Shown one piece after another: positions 34,577 to 43,143 of a stretch of DNA of 64,000 nucleotides. The notes below the pieces were generated by a model, which was not told the origin of the DNA, made no database searches, and saw only the letters and a list, made by a program, of their open reading frames with translations. Origin of the DNA: Clostridia bacterium (GTDB lineage Bacteria > Bacillota > Clostridia > Christensenellales > Borkfalkiaceae); NCBI GenBank assembly GCA_017626495.1, contig JAGAIP010000004.1:107936-171935 (forward strand), given 5' to 3'. The stretch's first letter is position 1. Each line of letters begins with the position of its first letter. The translations under genes were made by a program, and so were the position numbers.

Positions 34577-34603
34577 AAAAAAGGGACGTTTTGTCCCTTT
34601 TTT
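34577..34603 (-). terminator. hairpin between pgk and tpiA
   Basis: AAAAAAGGGAC / GTCCCTTTTTT around GTTTT. On the minus strand its T-run ends just before the tpiA ribosome site, so it should lower read-through from pgk. Confidence 0.75.
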
Positions 34604-34616
34604 ATTATTTTTTTCG

Positions 34617-35933
34617 TTAAGCTTTCTCGTTGAGGCAAGCGATACCGGGGAGTACTTTGCCTTCGAAGAGTTCGAGGGACGCGCCGCCGCCCGTGGAGAT
34701 GTGCGTCATCTTGTCTGCAAAACCGAGTTGCTGAACGGCTGCCGCAGAATCGCCTCCGCCGATGATGGTGGTTGCGTCCGCTTCTGCCATTGCTTTGGCG
34801 ACTGCAATCGTTCCGTGTGCGAAGATAGGGTTCTCAAATACGCCCATGGGGCCGTTCCAGATGACGGTCTTGGCGGATTTGATTGCCTCTGCATAGAGCG
34901 CTTCGGTCTTGGGACCGATGTCGAGGCCTTGAAGGTCTGCGGGAATCTCCATCGTGGGATGAACTTCGGTCTCTACGGGAGCGTCGATGGGATCGGGGAA
35001 ATCCTTCGTGCAGACGGTATCGATGGGGAGAAGGAGAGTTTTGCCCATAGCTTTTGCTTTCTCGATCATGCTGCGGCAATAGTCGAGCTTCTCGTCGTCG
35101 ATGAGGGAAGTACCTACGGAGCCTCCTTGCGCTTTGATGAAGGTGTATGCCATACCGCCGCCAATGATAAGGGTATCGCATTTTTCCATCAGGTTAGAAA
35201 TGACGTTGAGCTTGTCTGCAACCTTTGCGCCGCCGAGGATGGCAACGAAGGGGTGAACGGGATGTTCGAGGGAGTCAGCCATGACGGTGAGCTCTTTCTC
35301 GATGAGGAATCCGCAGACTGCCGTCTTGACGAGGCCGTATTCTACGATTGCAGCGGTGGACGCGTGAGATCTGTGCGCCGTGCCGAATGCGTCGTTGACG
35401 TAGATGTCGCAATAGGATGCAAGCTGTTTGCAGAATTCGAGGTCTTTCTTTTCTTCTTCCCAATGGAAACGGAGATTTTCAAGGAGAACGCATTCGCCGT
35501 CTTTCAAGGCTGCGACTTTTGCTTTTGCGTCGGGGCCGATAACGTCGGAGGCGAAGGTTACCTTGCCGTCAAGGAGCTGATTCAGTCTGTCGGCAACGGG
35601 TTTCAACGTGAGTTTTTTGGGTTCGGAAGCGAGCGCCTTTGCGATGATCTCCTGCTTAGCAGCCGCCTGCTCTTCTGCGGGGAGCGCCTCGACCTTCTTC
35701 TTGTCCTTTTTGTTGAGTTTGACTTCGGAAGAGAAGATGGAGTGAGGTTTGCCCATGTGCGAGCAAAGAACGATCTTCGCGCCGTGATCCATCAGGTATT
35801 TGATGGTGGGAAGAGCGCCGTTGATACGGTTTTCATCGGTGATGACGCCGTCTTTCATGGGGACGTTGAAATCGCAACGGACGAGTACTCTCTTTCCGGA
35901 AACGTCAACGTCTTTAATGGACATTTTGTTCAT
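34617..35933 (-). CDS. pgk: phosphoglycerate kinase with an internal insertion
   Basis: Transfers phosphate from 1,3-bisphosphoglycerate to ADP. The N-terminal substrate loop [14 protein letters not shown] (about 14-27), LCSHMGKP (about 60), the GGAKVADK block (about 240), and the C-terminal nucleotide site GGGDSAAAV are intact. The protein has 438 residues against about 390-400 in most bacteria. The excess is a Lys/Glu/Ala-rich helical insertion of roughly 35-40 residues after SHMGKP ([20 protein letters not shown] and onward). I start at the ATG preceded by AGAAGGAG (35933). It is divergent from rpsL. Confidence 0.96.
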   Translation of the reverse strand: MNKMSIKDVDVSGKRVLVRCDFNVPMKDGVITDENRINGALPTIKYLMDHGAKIVLCSHMGKPHSIFSSEVKLNKKDKKKVEALPAEEQAAAKQEIIAKALASEPKKLTLKPVADRLNQLLDGKVTFASDVIGPDAKAKVAALKDGECVLLENLRFHWEEEKKDLEFCKQLASYCDIYVNDAFGTAHRSHASTAAIVEYGLVKTAVCGFLIEKELTVMADSLEHPVHPFVAILGGAKVADKLNVISNLMEKCDTLIIGGGMAYTFIKAQGGSVGTSLIDDEKLDYCRSMIEKAKAMGKTLLLPIDTVCTKDFPDPIDAPVETEVHPTMEIPADLQGLDIGPKTEALYAEAIKSAKTVIWNGPMGVFENPIFAHGTIAVAKAMAEADATTIIGGGDSAAAVQQLGFADKMTHISTGGGASLELFEGKVLPGIACLNEKA

Positions 35934-35969
35934 GATAAGAATCTCCTTCTCATATTTATTCCACAAAAC

Positions 35970-35998
35970 ATTATAGTCTTTTTTTGCGCTCTTGTCAA
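35970..35998 (-). promoter_or_regulatory. pgk promoter
   Basis: On the minus strand TTGACA, 17 bases, TATAAT. Confidence 0.85.
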
Positions 35999-36071
35999 TC
36001 CCAAAGCGAAAAAATTCAGTATTTTTCTAGAAAAAATTATCAGAAGAATCCAAAAAATCTATCGCAAACGT

Positions 36072-36100
36072 TTGACAAATTGATTGCGGTTTGGTAAAAT
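36072..36100 (+). promoter_or_regulatory. rpsL (str operon) promoter and leader
   Basis: TTGACA, 17 bases, TAAAAT. The ~100-base leader has a short hairpin GACTAT/ATAGTC followed by TTTTT (36115-36133) and ATAAG/CTTAT (about 36157-36172) before AAGGAGG. Confidence 0.8.
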
Positions 36101-36207
36101 AATTCAGCGTGAATGACTATGTATAGTCTTTTTCGGTTGCTTTCTTTAAGTTGCGATAAGGGCAGCTTATTGAAATAAATTCCATTCTTTATAAGGAGGT
36201 ACATCGA

Positions 36208-36579
36208 ATGCCTACAATCAACCAGTTGATCAAGCACGGCAGAGAGCAGATCGAGTACAAGTCCAAGTCTCCTATTTTGGACAACTGTCCTCAGAAGAGA
36301 GGCGTATGCCTTTCCGTTACCACGACTTCTCCCAAGAAGCCTAACTCTGCACTCCGTAAGATCGCAAGAGTTCGTTTGACGAACAAGCAGGAAGGTACGG
36401 TTTATATTCCCGGCGAAGGTCACAACCTTCAAGAGCACAGCTCCGTACTCATCCGCGGCGGAAGAGTCAAGGATTTGCCCGGTGTAAGATATCACATCAT
36501 CCGCGGCGCCCTCGATACCGCAGGCGTTGCAAAACGTAAGCAGAGCCGTTCCAAGTACGGCGCGAAACGCCCTAAGTAA
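36208..36579 (+). CDS. rpsL: 30S ribosomal protein S12
   Basis: Decoding-centre protein of the small subunit. The 123-residue sequence has the universal blocks [19 protein letters not shown] (about 46-64) and [17 protein letters not shown] (about 82-98); Lys43- and Lys88-region residues where streptomycin resistance arises are of the sensitive type ([14 protein letters not shown]). AAGGAGG precedes the ATG. It opens the str operon, followed by an unusually long, structured spacer before rpsG. Confidence 0.98.
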   Translation: MPTINQLIKHGREQIEYKSKSPILDNCPQKRGVCLSVTTTSPKKPNSALRKIARVRLTNKQEGTVYIPGEGHNLQEHSSVLIRGGRVKDLPGVRYHIIRGALDTAGVAKRKQSRSKYGAKRPK

Positions 36580-36604
36580 TCTTTTCAGCCAAAAACCCAA
36601 AACA

Positions 36605-36799
36605 CCTACTTGTCAGGAATATGGAATTTATTTCGCCCGACAGGAGTAGGCAGTATGCCGAAAGGCAGAAGATTCGCTACCGATTGCGTTTGATAACGTA
36701 AGCAGTGACCATAAGGCTTATGGTCATTCGCCCACAGTCCTTGATTTTTCAAGGCGAAGTGCTCGGCAAGTGATAGCCGTACCCAAAGGGGAGACCCTT
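36605..36799 (+). ncRNA. structured RNA element between rpsL and rpsG (candidate cis-regulator)
   Basis: Successive hairpins: CCTACT-TGTC with GACA-GG-AGTAGG (36605-36614 / 36639-36650, two-base bulge); TGCC-GAAA-GGCA (36656-36667, GNRA tetraloop); CGTT/AACG (about 36687-36698); TGACCATAAG / CTTATGGTCA (36706-36726, stem 10 bp before loop fraying); TTCG..CGAA enclosing CCTTGA/TCAAGG (36727-36758); CGGC/GCCG (36764-36779); AAGGG-GAGA-CCCTT (36786-36799, second GNRA loop). No open frame of note. S7 autoregulation acts at this junction in E. coli, so an S7-binding control site is a reasonable guess. Confidence 0.6.
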
Positions 36800-36831
36800 A
36801 TCATTCAAATATTTAAAGGAGGATCATTACA

Positions 36832-37302
36832 ATGCCCAGAAGAGGAAATGTCCCTAAAAGAGACGTATTACCCGATCCCGTGTATGGTTCGAAGGTTGTG
36901 GCAAAGCTCATCAACCAGATCATGTACGACGGCAATAAGGGAACAGCGCAGAACATCGTATACGGCGCTTTCGACATTATGAAAGAAAAGCTCGGTATGG
37001 ACGCTATGGAGATCTTCAATCAGGCGATGGCAAACATCATGCCCGTTTTGGAGGTTAAAGCGCGTCGTGTCGGTGGTGCGAACTATCAGGTTCCTATCGA
37101 AATCAGACCCGAAAGACGTCAGACTCTCGCGATCCGTTGGCTTGTTCAGGCAACCAGAAAGAGAAGCGAAAGAGAAATGGCAAATAAACTTGCAGCAGAG
37201 CTTATGGACGCATACAACAATGCAGGCGGTGCTGTAAAGAAGAAGGACGATACGCACAGAATGGCAGAAGCAAACAAAGCTTTCGCACATTTCAGATTCT
37301 AA
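36832..37302 (+). CDS. rpsG: 30S ribosomal protein S7
   Basis: Primary 16S rRNA-binding protein that nucleates the 30S head and represses the str operon in E. coli. The 156-residue sequence starts [20 protein letters not shown] and has the conserved [20 protein letters not shown] (about 62-81) and [10 protein letters not shown] blocks. AAAGGAGG precedes the ATG. It follows rpsL after 252 bases instead of the usual short gap and is 15 bases before fusA. Confidence 0.98.
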   Translation: MPRRGNVPKRDVLPDPVYGSKVVAKLINQIMYDGNKGTAQNIVYGAFDIMKEKLGMDAMEIFNQAMANIMPVLEVKARRVGGANYQVPIEIRPERRQTLAIRWLVQATRKRSEREMANKLAAELMDAYNNAGGAVKKKDDTHRMAEANKAFAHFRF

Positions 37303-37317
37303 TCGGAGGAAACAAGA

Positions 37318-39420
37318 ATGCCTAGAGAATTTGACCTTGCGCATACCAGAAATATCGGTATCATGGCGCATATCGATGCCGGCAAGACGACGACTTCCGA
37401 GCGTATCCTTTATTACACCGGTATTAACCATAAGATCGGTGAAACGCACGATGGTACTGCTACCATGGACTGGATGGTTCAGGAGCAGGAGCGCGGTATT
37501 ACCATCACTTCCGCGGCTACCACTTGTCACTGGACGAGAATGGGTCAGCCCGCATCCGAAGCTTGCAGAATCAACCTCATCGATACCCCGGGTCACGTTG
37601 ACTTCACCGTAGAAGTCGAGCGTTCCCTCCGTGTCCTTGACGGCGCAGTCGCAACCTTCTGTGCAAAGGGCGGCGTTGAGCCTCAGTCCGAAACCGTATG
37701 GCGTCAGGCGAACAAATATAAGGTTCCCAGAATCGCATACGTCAACAAAATGGACATCAACGGCGCGGACTTTGACAGAGCCGTAAACATGATGAGGGAG
37801 AGACTCGGTGCGAACGCGCTTCCCATCGAACTTCCCATCGGTAAGGAAGATACCTTCACGGGTATCGTAGACGTTATCACCATGAAGGCGGAAATCTACG
37901 ATTCCGACGACGGTAAAGTATTCCACGAGGATGAGATCCCCGCAAACATGAGAGAGGCTGCCGAGGCGGCGCACGCGGCAGTCGTCGAGGCTGCGGCAGA
38001 GGCTGACGACGAGCTCATGATGAAGTATCTCGAAGAGCTTGATCTCTCCGTAGACGAAATCAGAGCAGGTCTCCGTAAGGCTACCATCGCCATGAATTGC
38101 GTTCCCGTTCTTTGCGGATCTTCCTATAAGAACAAGGGCGTTCAGATGCTTTTGAACGCAATCGTCGACTACCTTCCCAGCCCCATCGACGTTGATCACG
38201 TTACGGGTATCAACCCCGAAACGGATGAAAAAGAGGAGAGAAGAACGGCGGACGACGAACCTTTCGCAGGTCTCGCATTCAAGATCGCAACCGATCCTTT
38301 CGTAGGTCGTCTCGCATATTTCAGAGCTTACTCCGGTACGCTCGACGCAGGTTCCTACGTTTACAACTCCACCAAGGGTAAGAAGGAAAGAGTCGGACGT
38401 CTCGTTCAGATGCACTCCAACGAGAGAAAAGATATTCCCACCGTTTATTCCGGCGACATCTGCGCTATCGTAGGTTTGAAAGACACTACGACGGGCGATA
38501 CGCTCTGCGACGAAGCACATCCTATCGTTCTCGAACAGATGACCTTCGCAGATCCCGTTATCCAGCTTTCCATCGAGCCTAAGACCAAGGCAGGTCAGGA
38601 GAAGATGACGCTCGCGCTCATCAAGCTTGCCGAAGAAGATCCTACCTTCAAGACGTATACCGATCAGGAAACGGGACAGACCATCATCGCAGGTATGGGT
38701 GAGCTTCACCTCGATATCATCGTTGACCGTCTTCTCCGTGAATTCAAGGTCGAAGCAAACGTCGGCGCTCCTCAGGTTGCATACAGAGAAACGTTCCGCA
38801 ACGCGGTAGACGCAGAAGGTATGTACAAGAGACAGTCCGGCGGTAAGGGTCAGTACGGTCATTGTAAACTTCACCTGATCCCCGGCGAACCCGGTTCCGG
38901 CTACTCCTTCGAGGATCAGACCGTCGGCGGCTCCATTCCTAAGGAATATATCCCCGCAATCGACAAGGGTATTCAAGAGGCGGCTAAGAACGGCTTCCTT
39001 GCAGGATACGAGATGGTAGACTTCAAGGCTATCGTTTACGACGGTTCTTACCATGAAGTCGACTCCTCCGAAATGGCGTTCAAGATTGCAGGTTCCATGG
39101 GATTCAAGGACGGTATGGAGAGAGCGAAGCCCGTTCTTCTCGAGCCTATCATGAAGGTTGAGATCGTAACTCCCGAAGATTACTTCGGTGGACTGATGGG
39201 TGACGTTACCCGTCGTCGCGGTACCGTATCTTCCACGGATGACAGAGCGGGATCTAAGGTCATCGACGCCGAGATCCCTCTTTCCGAGATGTTCGGATAT
39301 GCAACGACGCTCCGTTCTTCCACGCAGGGACGCGGCATGTTCACGATGCAGTTCGACCATTACGCAGAGGTTCCCAAGAACGTTGCCGAAGCGGTCATCA
39401 AGGGCCGTCAGAAGGCGTAA
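37318..39420 (+). CDS. fusA: elongation factor G
   Basis: Translocation GTPase. The 700-residue protein has the G1 motif [19 protein letters not shown] (about 17-35), G2/switch I with [20 protein letters not shown] (about 85-93) and NKMD (about 141), then domains II-V ending in the [14 protein letters not shown] region. It is the full-length canonical EF-G of the str operon, not a paralogue. GGAGG precedes the ATG 15 bases after rpsG. Confidence 0.98.
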   Translation: MPREFDLAHTRNIGIMAHIDAGKTTTSERILYYTGINHKIGETHDGTATMDWMVQEQERGITITSAATTCHWTRMGQPASEACRINLIDTPGHVDFTVEVERSLRVLDGAVATFCAKGGVEPQSETVWRQANKYKVPRIAYVNKMDINGADFDRAVNMMRERLGANALPIELPIGKEDTFTGIVDVITMKAEIYDSDDGKVFHEDEIPANMREAAEAAHAAVVEAAAEADDELMMKYLEELDLSVDEIRAGLRKATIAMNCVPVLCGSSYKNKGVQMLLNAIVDYLPSPIDVDHVTGINPETDEKEERRTADDEPFAGLAFKIATDPFVGRLAYFRAYSGTLDAGSYVYNSTKGKKERVGRLVQMHSNERKDIPTVYSGDICAIVGLKDTTTGDTLCDEAHPIVLEQMTFADPVIQLSIEPKTKAGQEKMTLALIKLAEEDPTFKTYTDQETGQTIIAGMGELHLDIIVDRLLREFKVEANVGAPQVAYRETFRNAVDAEGMYKRQSGGKGQYGHCKLHLIPGEPGSGYSFEDQTVGGSIPKEYIPAIDKGIQEAAKNGFLAGYEMVDFKAIVYDGSYHEVDSSEMAFKIAGSMGFKDGMERAKPVLLEPIMKVEIVTPEDYFGGLMGDVTRRRGTVSSTDDRAGSKVIDAEIPLSEMFGYATTLRSSTQGRGMFTMQFDHYAEVPKNVAEAVIKGRQKA

Positions 39421-39517
39421 AATAAAATCTTAGCTCAATGCGGAAACGAACGATAACGCGTTTCCGCAAAAAGCAAGAGAGAATGTAAAATTTTTTGAAA
39501 ATATGCTTTCAAAATCA

Positions 39518-39546
39518 TTGCATTTCCTTTTGTTTTAGGCTATAAT
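39518..39546 (+). promoter_or_regulatory. separate promoter of tuf
   Basis: TTGCAT, 17 bases, TATAAT. Between fusA and this promoter stands a hairpin GCGGAAACG/CGTTTCCGC (about 39440-39468) without a T-run. Confidence 0.8.
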
Positions 39547-39550
39547 AAGT

Positions 39551-39616
39551 ATAACTTCTTTGAGTAGAAGCAGGCTATGAAATGATAGATGGCTGACTCA
39601 AAGTGAGGCAAGTTAT
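39551..39616 (+). ncRNA. structured tuf leader (candidate cis-regulator)
   Basis: ATAACTT-CTTTGAGT (39551-39565) pairs with ACTCAAAG (39596-39603) and, past a six-base bulge TGAGGC, AAGTTAT (39610-39616). Inside, AGC/GCT and CTAT/ATAG (around GAAATG) form an inner arm. The fold begins within a few bases of the expected transcription start and ends 36 bases before the tuf ATG. Confidence 0.55.
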
Positions 39617-39652
39617 CATTTAATTTTCAAAAATTTTTTGGAGGAAACAAAA

Positions 39653-40873
39653 ATGGCAAAGGCTAAGTACGACAACAGTAAGCCCCACGTAAACATTGGT
39701 ACCATTGGTCACGTTGACCACGGTAAGACCACTTTGACCGCAGCTATCACCATGGTTATGGCTTGTAAGGGTCAGGCTCAGAAGATGAGATACGACGAGA
39801 TTGATAAGGCTCCCGAAGAGAAGGCTCGTGGTATTACAATTAATACCGCACACGTTGAGTATGAGACCGCAAACCGTCACTATGCACACGTTGACTGCCC
39901 GGGCCACGCTGACTACGTCAAGAACATGATCACCGGTGCTGCTCAGATGGACGGCGCTATCCTCGTTGTTGCTGCAACCGACGGTCCCATGCCCCAGACT
40001 AAGGAGCACATCCTTCTTGCTCGTCAGGTAGGCGTTCCTTACATCATCGTATTCCTTAACAAGTGCGATCAGATGGATGACGATGAGCTTCTCGAACTCG
40101 TTGAAGAAGAAATCAGAGATACCCTCAACGGTTATGATTTCCCCGGCGACGATACTCCCATCATCCGTGGTTCTGCTCTTAAAGCTCTTGAAAAAGCTAC
40201 TTCCGGCGCATCCGATGCAGAAATTCTTGCTGCTCCCGAAACTCAGTGCATTCTCAAACTCATGGACGCTGTAGATTCCTACATTCCTACTCCTGAAAGA
40301 GATACCGCTAAGCCCTTCCTTCTTCCCGTTGAAGACGTATTCACGATTTCCGGTCGTGGTACCGTTGCAACCGGTAGAGTAGAGCGTGGTACCGCTAAGG
40401 TCGGCGATCCCGCTGAAATCGTTGGTCTTATGGATAAGCCTCGTCCCACCGTTATCACCGGTCTCGAAATGTTCCACAAGTCCGTTGACGAAGCTCAAGC
40501 AGGTTTCAACGTAGGTGCTCTTCTTCGTGGTATCGATCGTAAGGATATCGAAAAAGGACAGGTTCTTGCTAAGCCCGGCACCGTTCAGCCTCATACCGAG
40601 TTCGAAGGTCAGGTTTACGTATTGAAGGCAGAAGAAGGCGGACGTCATACTCCTTTCTTCAACCACTACAGACCTCAGTTCTTCATCAGAACGACCGACG
40701 TTACCGGTTCTATCGAACTTCCTGCAGGCACCGAAATGGTTATGCCCGGTGACCACGTTACCATCAAGGTAGACCTTATTAAGGCCGTTGCAGTTGAAGA
40801 AGGTACCAGATTCGCTATCCGTGAGGGTGGTAGAACCGTTGGTTCCGGCGTCGTTTCCAAGATCGTTAAGTAA
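39653..40873 (+). CDS. tuf: elongation factor Tu
   Basis: Delivers aminoacyl-tRNA to the ribosome. The G1 motif is [10 protein letters not shown] (about 19-28); [25 protein letters not shown] and NKCDQMDD follow, then domains II and III with the usual [24 protein letters not shown] block. The 406-residue length includes a small G-domain extension ([15 protein letters not shown]) seen in many Clostridia. The start at 39653 follows GGAGG; it lies after its own promoter and structured leader. Codon use is strongly biased (GTT, CGT, ATC), as expected for a very highly expressed gene. Confidence 0.98.
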   Translation: MAKAKYDNSKPHVNIGTIGHVDHGKTTLTAAITMVMACKGQAQKMRYDEIDKAPEEKARGITINTAHVEYETANRHYAHVDCPGHADYVKNMITGAAQMDGAILVVAATDGPMPQTKEHILLARQVGVPYIIVFLNKCDQMDDDELLELVEEEIRDTLNGYDFPGDDTPIIRGSALKALEKATSGASDAEILAAPETQCILKLMDAVDSYIPTPERDTAKPFLLPVEDVFTISGRGTVATGRVERGTAKVGDPAEIVGLMDKPRPTVITGLEMFHKSVDEAQAGFNVGALLRGIDRKDIEKGQVLAKPGTVQPHTEFEGQVYVLKAEEGGRHTPFFNHYRPQFFIRTTDVTGSIELPAGTEMVMPGDHVTIKVDLIKAVAVEEGTRFAIREGGRTVGSGVVSKIVK

Positions 40874-40890
40874 TCTTTGAAAAGATCATA

Positions 40891-40918
40891 AAAAAGCTCG
40901 GTTTATCCGAGCTTTTTT
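40891..40918 (+). terminator. tuf terminator
   Basis: AAAAAGCTCGG / CCGAGCTTTTT around TTTAT, with six Ts. Confidence 0.92.
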
Positions 40919-41023
40919 ATCGTTCTTGTATGGTCTGATTACTTCAAACAGTGTATAATATATGTTAAATCGTTTCAGAACCAGTTCGCCTTACCAAGAC
41001 ATAAAATATTTTTTTGCATAATA

Positions 41024-41052
41024 TTGACAGATTATATTTTTAGTGATAAGAT
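41024..41052 (+). promoter_or_regulatory. promoter of the DUF975 gene
   Basis: TTGACA, 17 bases, TAAGAT. The rest of 40919-41130 is AT-rich and shows no other element. Confidence 0.7.
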
Positions 41053-41130
41053 ATATATGGTCTGTTTGAAAAGAAACGACGCAAAACGCATATTTATGCA
41101 TTTGTGAATATATTTATGAGGTTTTTATTT

Positions 41131-41733
41131 ATGGTTACAGCAAAAGAACTTCGTGCACGTGCTCGTTCTCAGATGGGAAACAACATTTTCTCTAACAAAT
41201 GGCTTCTCCTTTTAGTAGGTTGTTTCGTGATGGACGCGATTCTTGGTCTTTCCGGATTTACAGCTATTCTTGTGTTTATTCTGTCAGGACCTATTATGAT
41301 CGGACAGGCATATGCTTGTTTGAAACAGGTGAGGGATAATTCCCAGCCCGTGCTTGCAAAAGACTATGTTTTCGGCGTTTTGGATAACCGCTTTTCGCAG
41401 TCTATTCTGGTTGGTTTGCTCAACGCGCTTTTCGTATTTTTCTGGAGTTTACTTTTCGTGATTCCAGGTATCGTCAAATCGTATGCCTATGCGCTCGCGC
41501 CCTATATTGCGATTGATCATCCTGAAATGGAAGCGAATGCCGTTATTACCGAATCCCGTCGTTTGATGGTCGGGCACAAATTCCGTCTCTTCTGTCTCGA
41601 TTTGTCTTTTATCGGTTGGTACTTTGTCGGCGCGCTTTGCTTCGGTTTGGGTGTTTTTTGGGTAGCTCCTTATCATCAGCTTGCCCGTGCTAATTTCTAT
41701 GAAGATCTTGTTGGATCTCCTGCTATTGCATAA
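41131..41733 (+). CDS. DUF975-family integral membrane protein
   Basis: A 200-residue membrane protein with four to five helices. The N-terminal VTAKELRARARSQM is the typical cytoplasmic DUF975 start, and AYALAPYIAIDHPEM followed by AVITESRRLMVGHKFRLF is the family's conserved loop between helices. Function is unknown; members are common in Firmicutes and sit in many unrelated contexts. I use the ATG at 41131, which has GAGG upstream and starts the domain, rather than the in-frame ATG nine codons earlier. Confidence 0.85.
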   Translation: MVTAKELRARARSQMGNNIFSNKWLLLLVGCFVMDAILGLSGFTAILVFILSGPIMIGQAYACLKQVRDNSQPVLAKDYVFGVLDNRFSQSILVGLLNALFVFFWSLLFVIPGIVKSYAYALAPYIAIDHPEMEANAVITESRRLMVGHKFRLFCLDLSFIGWYFVGALCFGLGVFWVAPYHQLARANFYEDLVGSPAIA

Positions 41734-41747
41734 ATGTTGAAAGTGAA

Positions 41748-41775
41748 AAATGCGTCCGCAAGGGCGCATTTTTTA
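41748..41775 (+). terminator. terminator of the DUF975 gene
   Basis: AAATGCG / CGCATTT around TCCGCAAGGG, followed by TTTTT. Confidence 0.8.
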
Positions 41776-41856
41776 TGGGGAATTAGAGTGTAACAGGAAT
41801 ACATAAAATCCTTTTTTGTTGTATCAGCATAGAAATTTCGATTAGATTCACAGTAT

Positions 41857-41869
41857 TTTGTCAGACATA
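41857..41869. repeat. intergenic near-copy of the recurrent palindrome
   Basis: TTTGTCAGACATA, one mismatch to TATGTCAGACATA; the only copy found outside coding sequence. Confidence 0.65.
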
Positions 41870-41904
41870 GTATTCAAAATGAAAGAAAGTTGCATAAGAT
41901 ATAG

Positions 41905-41921
41905 TGTAGGTTTCCTACAAT
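41905..41921 (+). promoter_or_regulatory. inverted repeat over a -10 box before the Cys-rich gene
   Basis: TGTAGG-TTT-CCTACA (41905-41919) overlaps TACAAT (41916-41921). The best -35 (TTGCAT, 41890) is 20 bases away, so this may use an operator, an activator or an alternative sigma factor. Confidence 0.5.
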
Positions 41922-41942
41922 ACTTTTCGGAGAAAAATTTCA

Positions 41943-42269
41943 ATGAACTATCAGCTTTTTTTCAGAAGTCAGTGTAATCGTTGCAGATGCGACAATACTT
42001 TGATTGTCAGATCCACTTGCAGCAATCGTTGCGGTTCTGACCGTTGCTGCAACCATTCCTGCGGTTGTTCAAGCGGCTGTGCATGTAATACGATTTCCGG
42101 TTTCGGTACGTTCCAAAACGATGATTGTAATACCATCAATCCCTTAAATTTCGACGGGAATGGTTTTGACGATTACTATGCAAGACAATTCGGACTTGGA
42201 AACAGAGATCGCAATAACGATCGGTGTTGCCATTGCCGTAATTCTTGCTGGCGTTGCGACAACGATTAA
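41943..42269 (+). CDS. small cysteine-rich protein of unknown function
   Basis: A 108-residue protein with 17 cysteines, in clusters such as QCNRCRCDN, CSNRCGSDRCCNHSCGCSSG and CCHCRNSCWRC, separated by an Asn/Asp/Gly-rich linker. It has no signal peptide or membrane helix. CGGAG stands ten bases before the ATG, and a strong terminator hairpin begins seven bases after the stop; both support a real, monocistronic gene. It could be a metal-binding or a cross-linked coat-type structural protein; the sequence cannot decide. A longer overlapping frame starting at 42160 is not believed to be used, since that gene should start after the terminator. Confidence 0.65.
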   Translation: MNYQLFFRSQCNRCRCDNTLIVRSTCSNRCGSDRCCNHSCGCSSGCACNTISGFGTFQNDDCNTINPLNFDGNGFDDYYARQFGLGNRDRNNDRCCHCRNSCWRCDND

Positions 42270-42275
42270 AAACGG

Positions 42276-42306
42276 ATCGGCATGGTTCTCCATGCCGATT
42301 TTTTTT
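42276..42306 (+). terminator. terminator of the Cys-rich gene
   Basis: ATCGGCATGG / CCATGCCGAT around TTCT, followed by eight Ts. Confidence 0.92.
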
Positions 42307-42327
42307 GAAACAGGGTATACTGAAAAT

Positions 42328-43119
42328 GTGCGAATTATAGATACGTTAAAATTATTTTACGCCGAGCTTACGGACAAAAAGTATACGACGATTGCGGGAA
42401 CGCTTGTTTTTTTCTTAATCATGTCTCTTTTGCCGTTTATGTTCTGGCTGTTCCTGCTGTTCGGAAAGTTTCATTTACAGACGGAACAAATACTCGAACT
42501 TGACGTCTTTGAGGGCGTAAAAGAATTATTGCTCTATTGCAAACAGGCGGCGCAGGAGGCGACTTCGGGAGCGACGCTCACGCTTCTCATGACGACCATG
42601 TATTCCTCAACGAATTTATTTTATCATATGCGCAGAAGCGGAGAGATCATTTTTGATGATGAACAGCGGAAAGGGGGATGGAGACTCCGATTTTCGGCGT
42701 TGATGTTACTGCTTTTGATGTTTCTGTTTTTCTTTTCGGCAGGCGTGGTTCTGCTGTTCGGAAAGAGATTGTTCGAGCGCATGTTTGTGCGGTGGCTTGC
42801 GGATTTGCTCGTATACTTGCTGTTATTTTTGATTGCGTTCGGAATCTTGCTGATCTTGAATTTCTATATTTGTCCCTACCGTCTGAGATGGCGCGACGTA
42901 TTTCCGGGATGCTTTCTCTCTACGACGCTATGGATTGCTGCCAGCGTTGGATTCGGGCTCTATCTGAAATTTTTTCAACCGAACCGATTATACGGAAAAA
43001 TCGCCGTGTTTTTCGTGTTCCTGCTTTGGATCTATTTGATGATTTCATGCTTTATCATCGGCGTGATTTATAATGCGTATTGTTTGGAAAGACACCATCT
43101 TGTTCATAAAAAATATTAA
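42328..43119 (+). CDS. YihY/virulence factor BrkB-family membrane protein
   Basis: A 263-residue integral membrane protein with six to seven helices. The N-terminus (RIIDTLKLFYAELTDKKYTT) and LVFFLIMSLLPFMFWLF match the YihY/UPF0761 family, once mislabelled ribonuclease BN; ICPYRLRWRDVFPGCFLSTT and RLYGKIAVFFVFLLWIYL are the conserved late blocks. I set the start at GTG 42328 because the frame upstream crosses the terminator and the Cys-rich gene. A TATACT box ends six bases before that GTG, so initiation may be leaderless; the start remains uncertain. Confidence 0.8.
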   Translation: MRIIDTLKLFYAELTDKKYTTIAGTLVFFLIMSLLPFMFWLFLLFGKFHLQTEQILELDVFEGVKELLLYCKQAAQEATSGATLTLLMTTMYSSTNLFYHMRRSGEIIFDDEQRKGGWRLRFSALMLLLLMFLFFFSAGVVLLFGKRLFERMFVRWLADLLVYLLLFLIAFGILLILNFYICPYRLRWRDVFPGCFLSTTLWIAASVGFGLYLKFFQPNRLYGKIAVFFVFLLWIYLMISCFIIGVIYNAYCLERHHLVHKKY

Positions 43120-43141
43120 AAGCTGTCTTGCGACAGCTTTT
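43118..43141. terminator. bidirectional terminator between yihY-like and degV-like genes
   Basis: AAAAGCTGTC / GACAGCTTTT around TTGC. Confidence 0.8.
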
Positions 43142-43143
43142 GC

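Noticed and set aside
36868..39360. 830-residue open frame antisense to rpsG and fusA
   Set aside because: Lies wholly opposite highly conserved genes with strongly biased codons; no start signals or recognisable domains.
42160..42327. Extended N-terminus for the YihY-like protein
   Set aside because: It would read through the Cys-rich gene and a strong terminator; family members begin near residue 57 of that frame.
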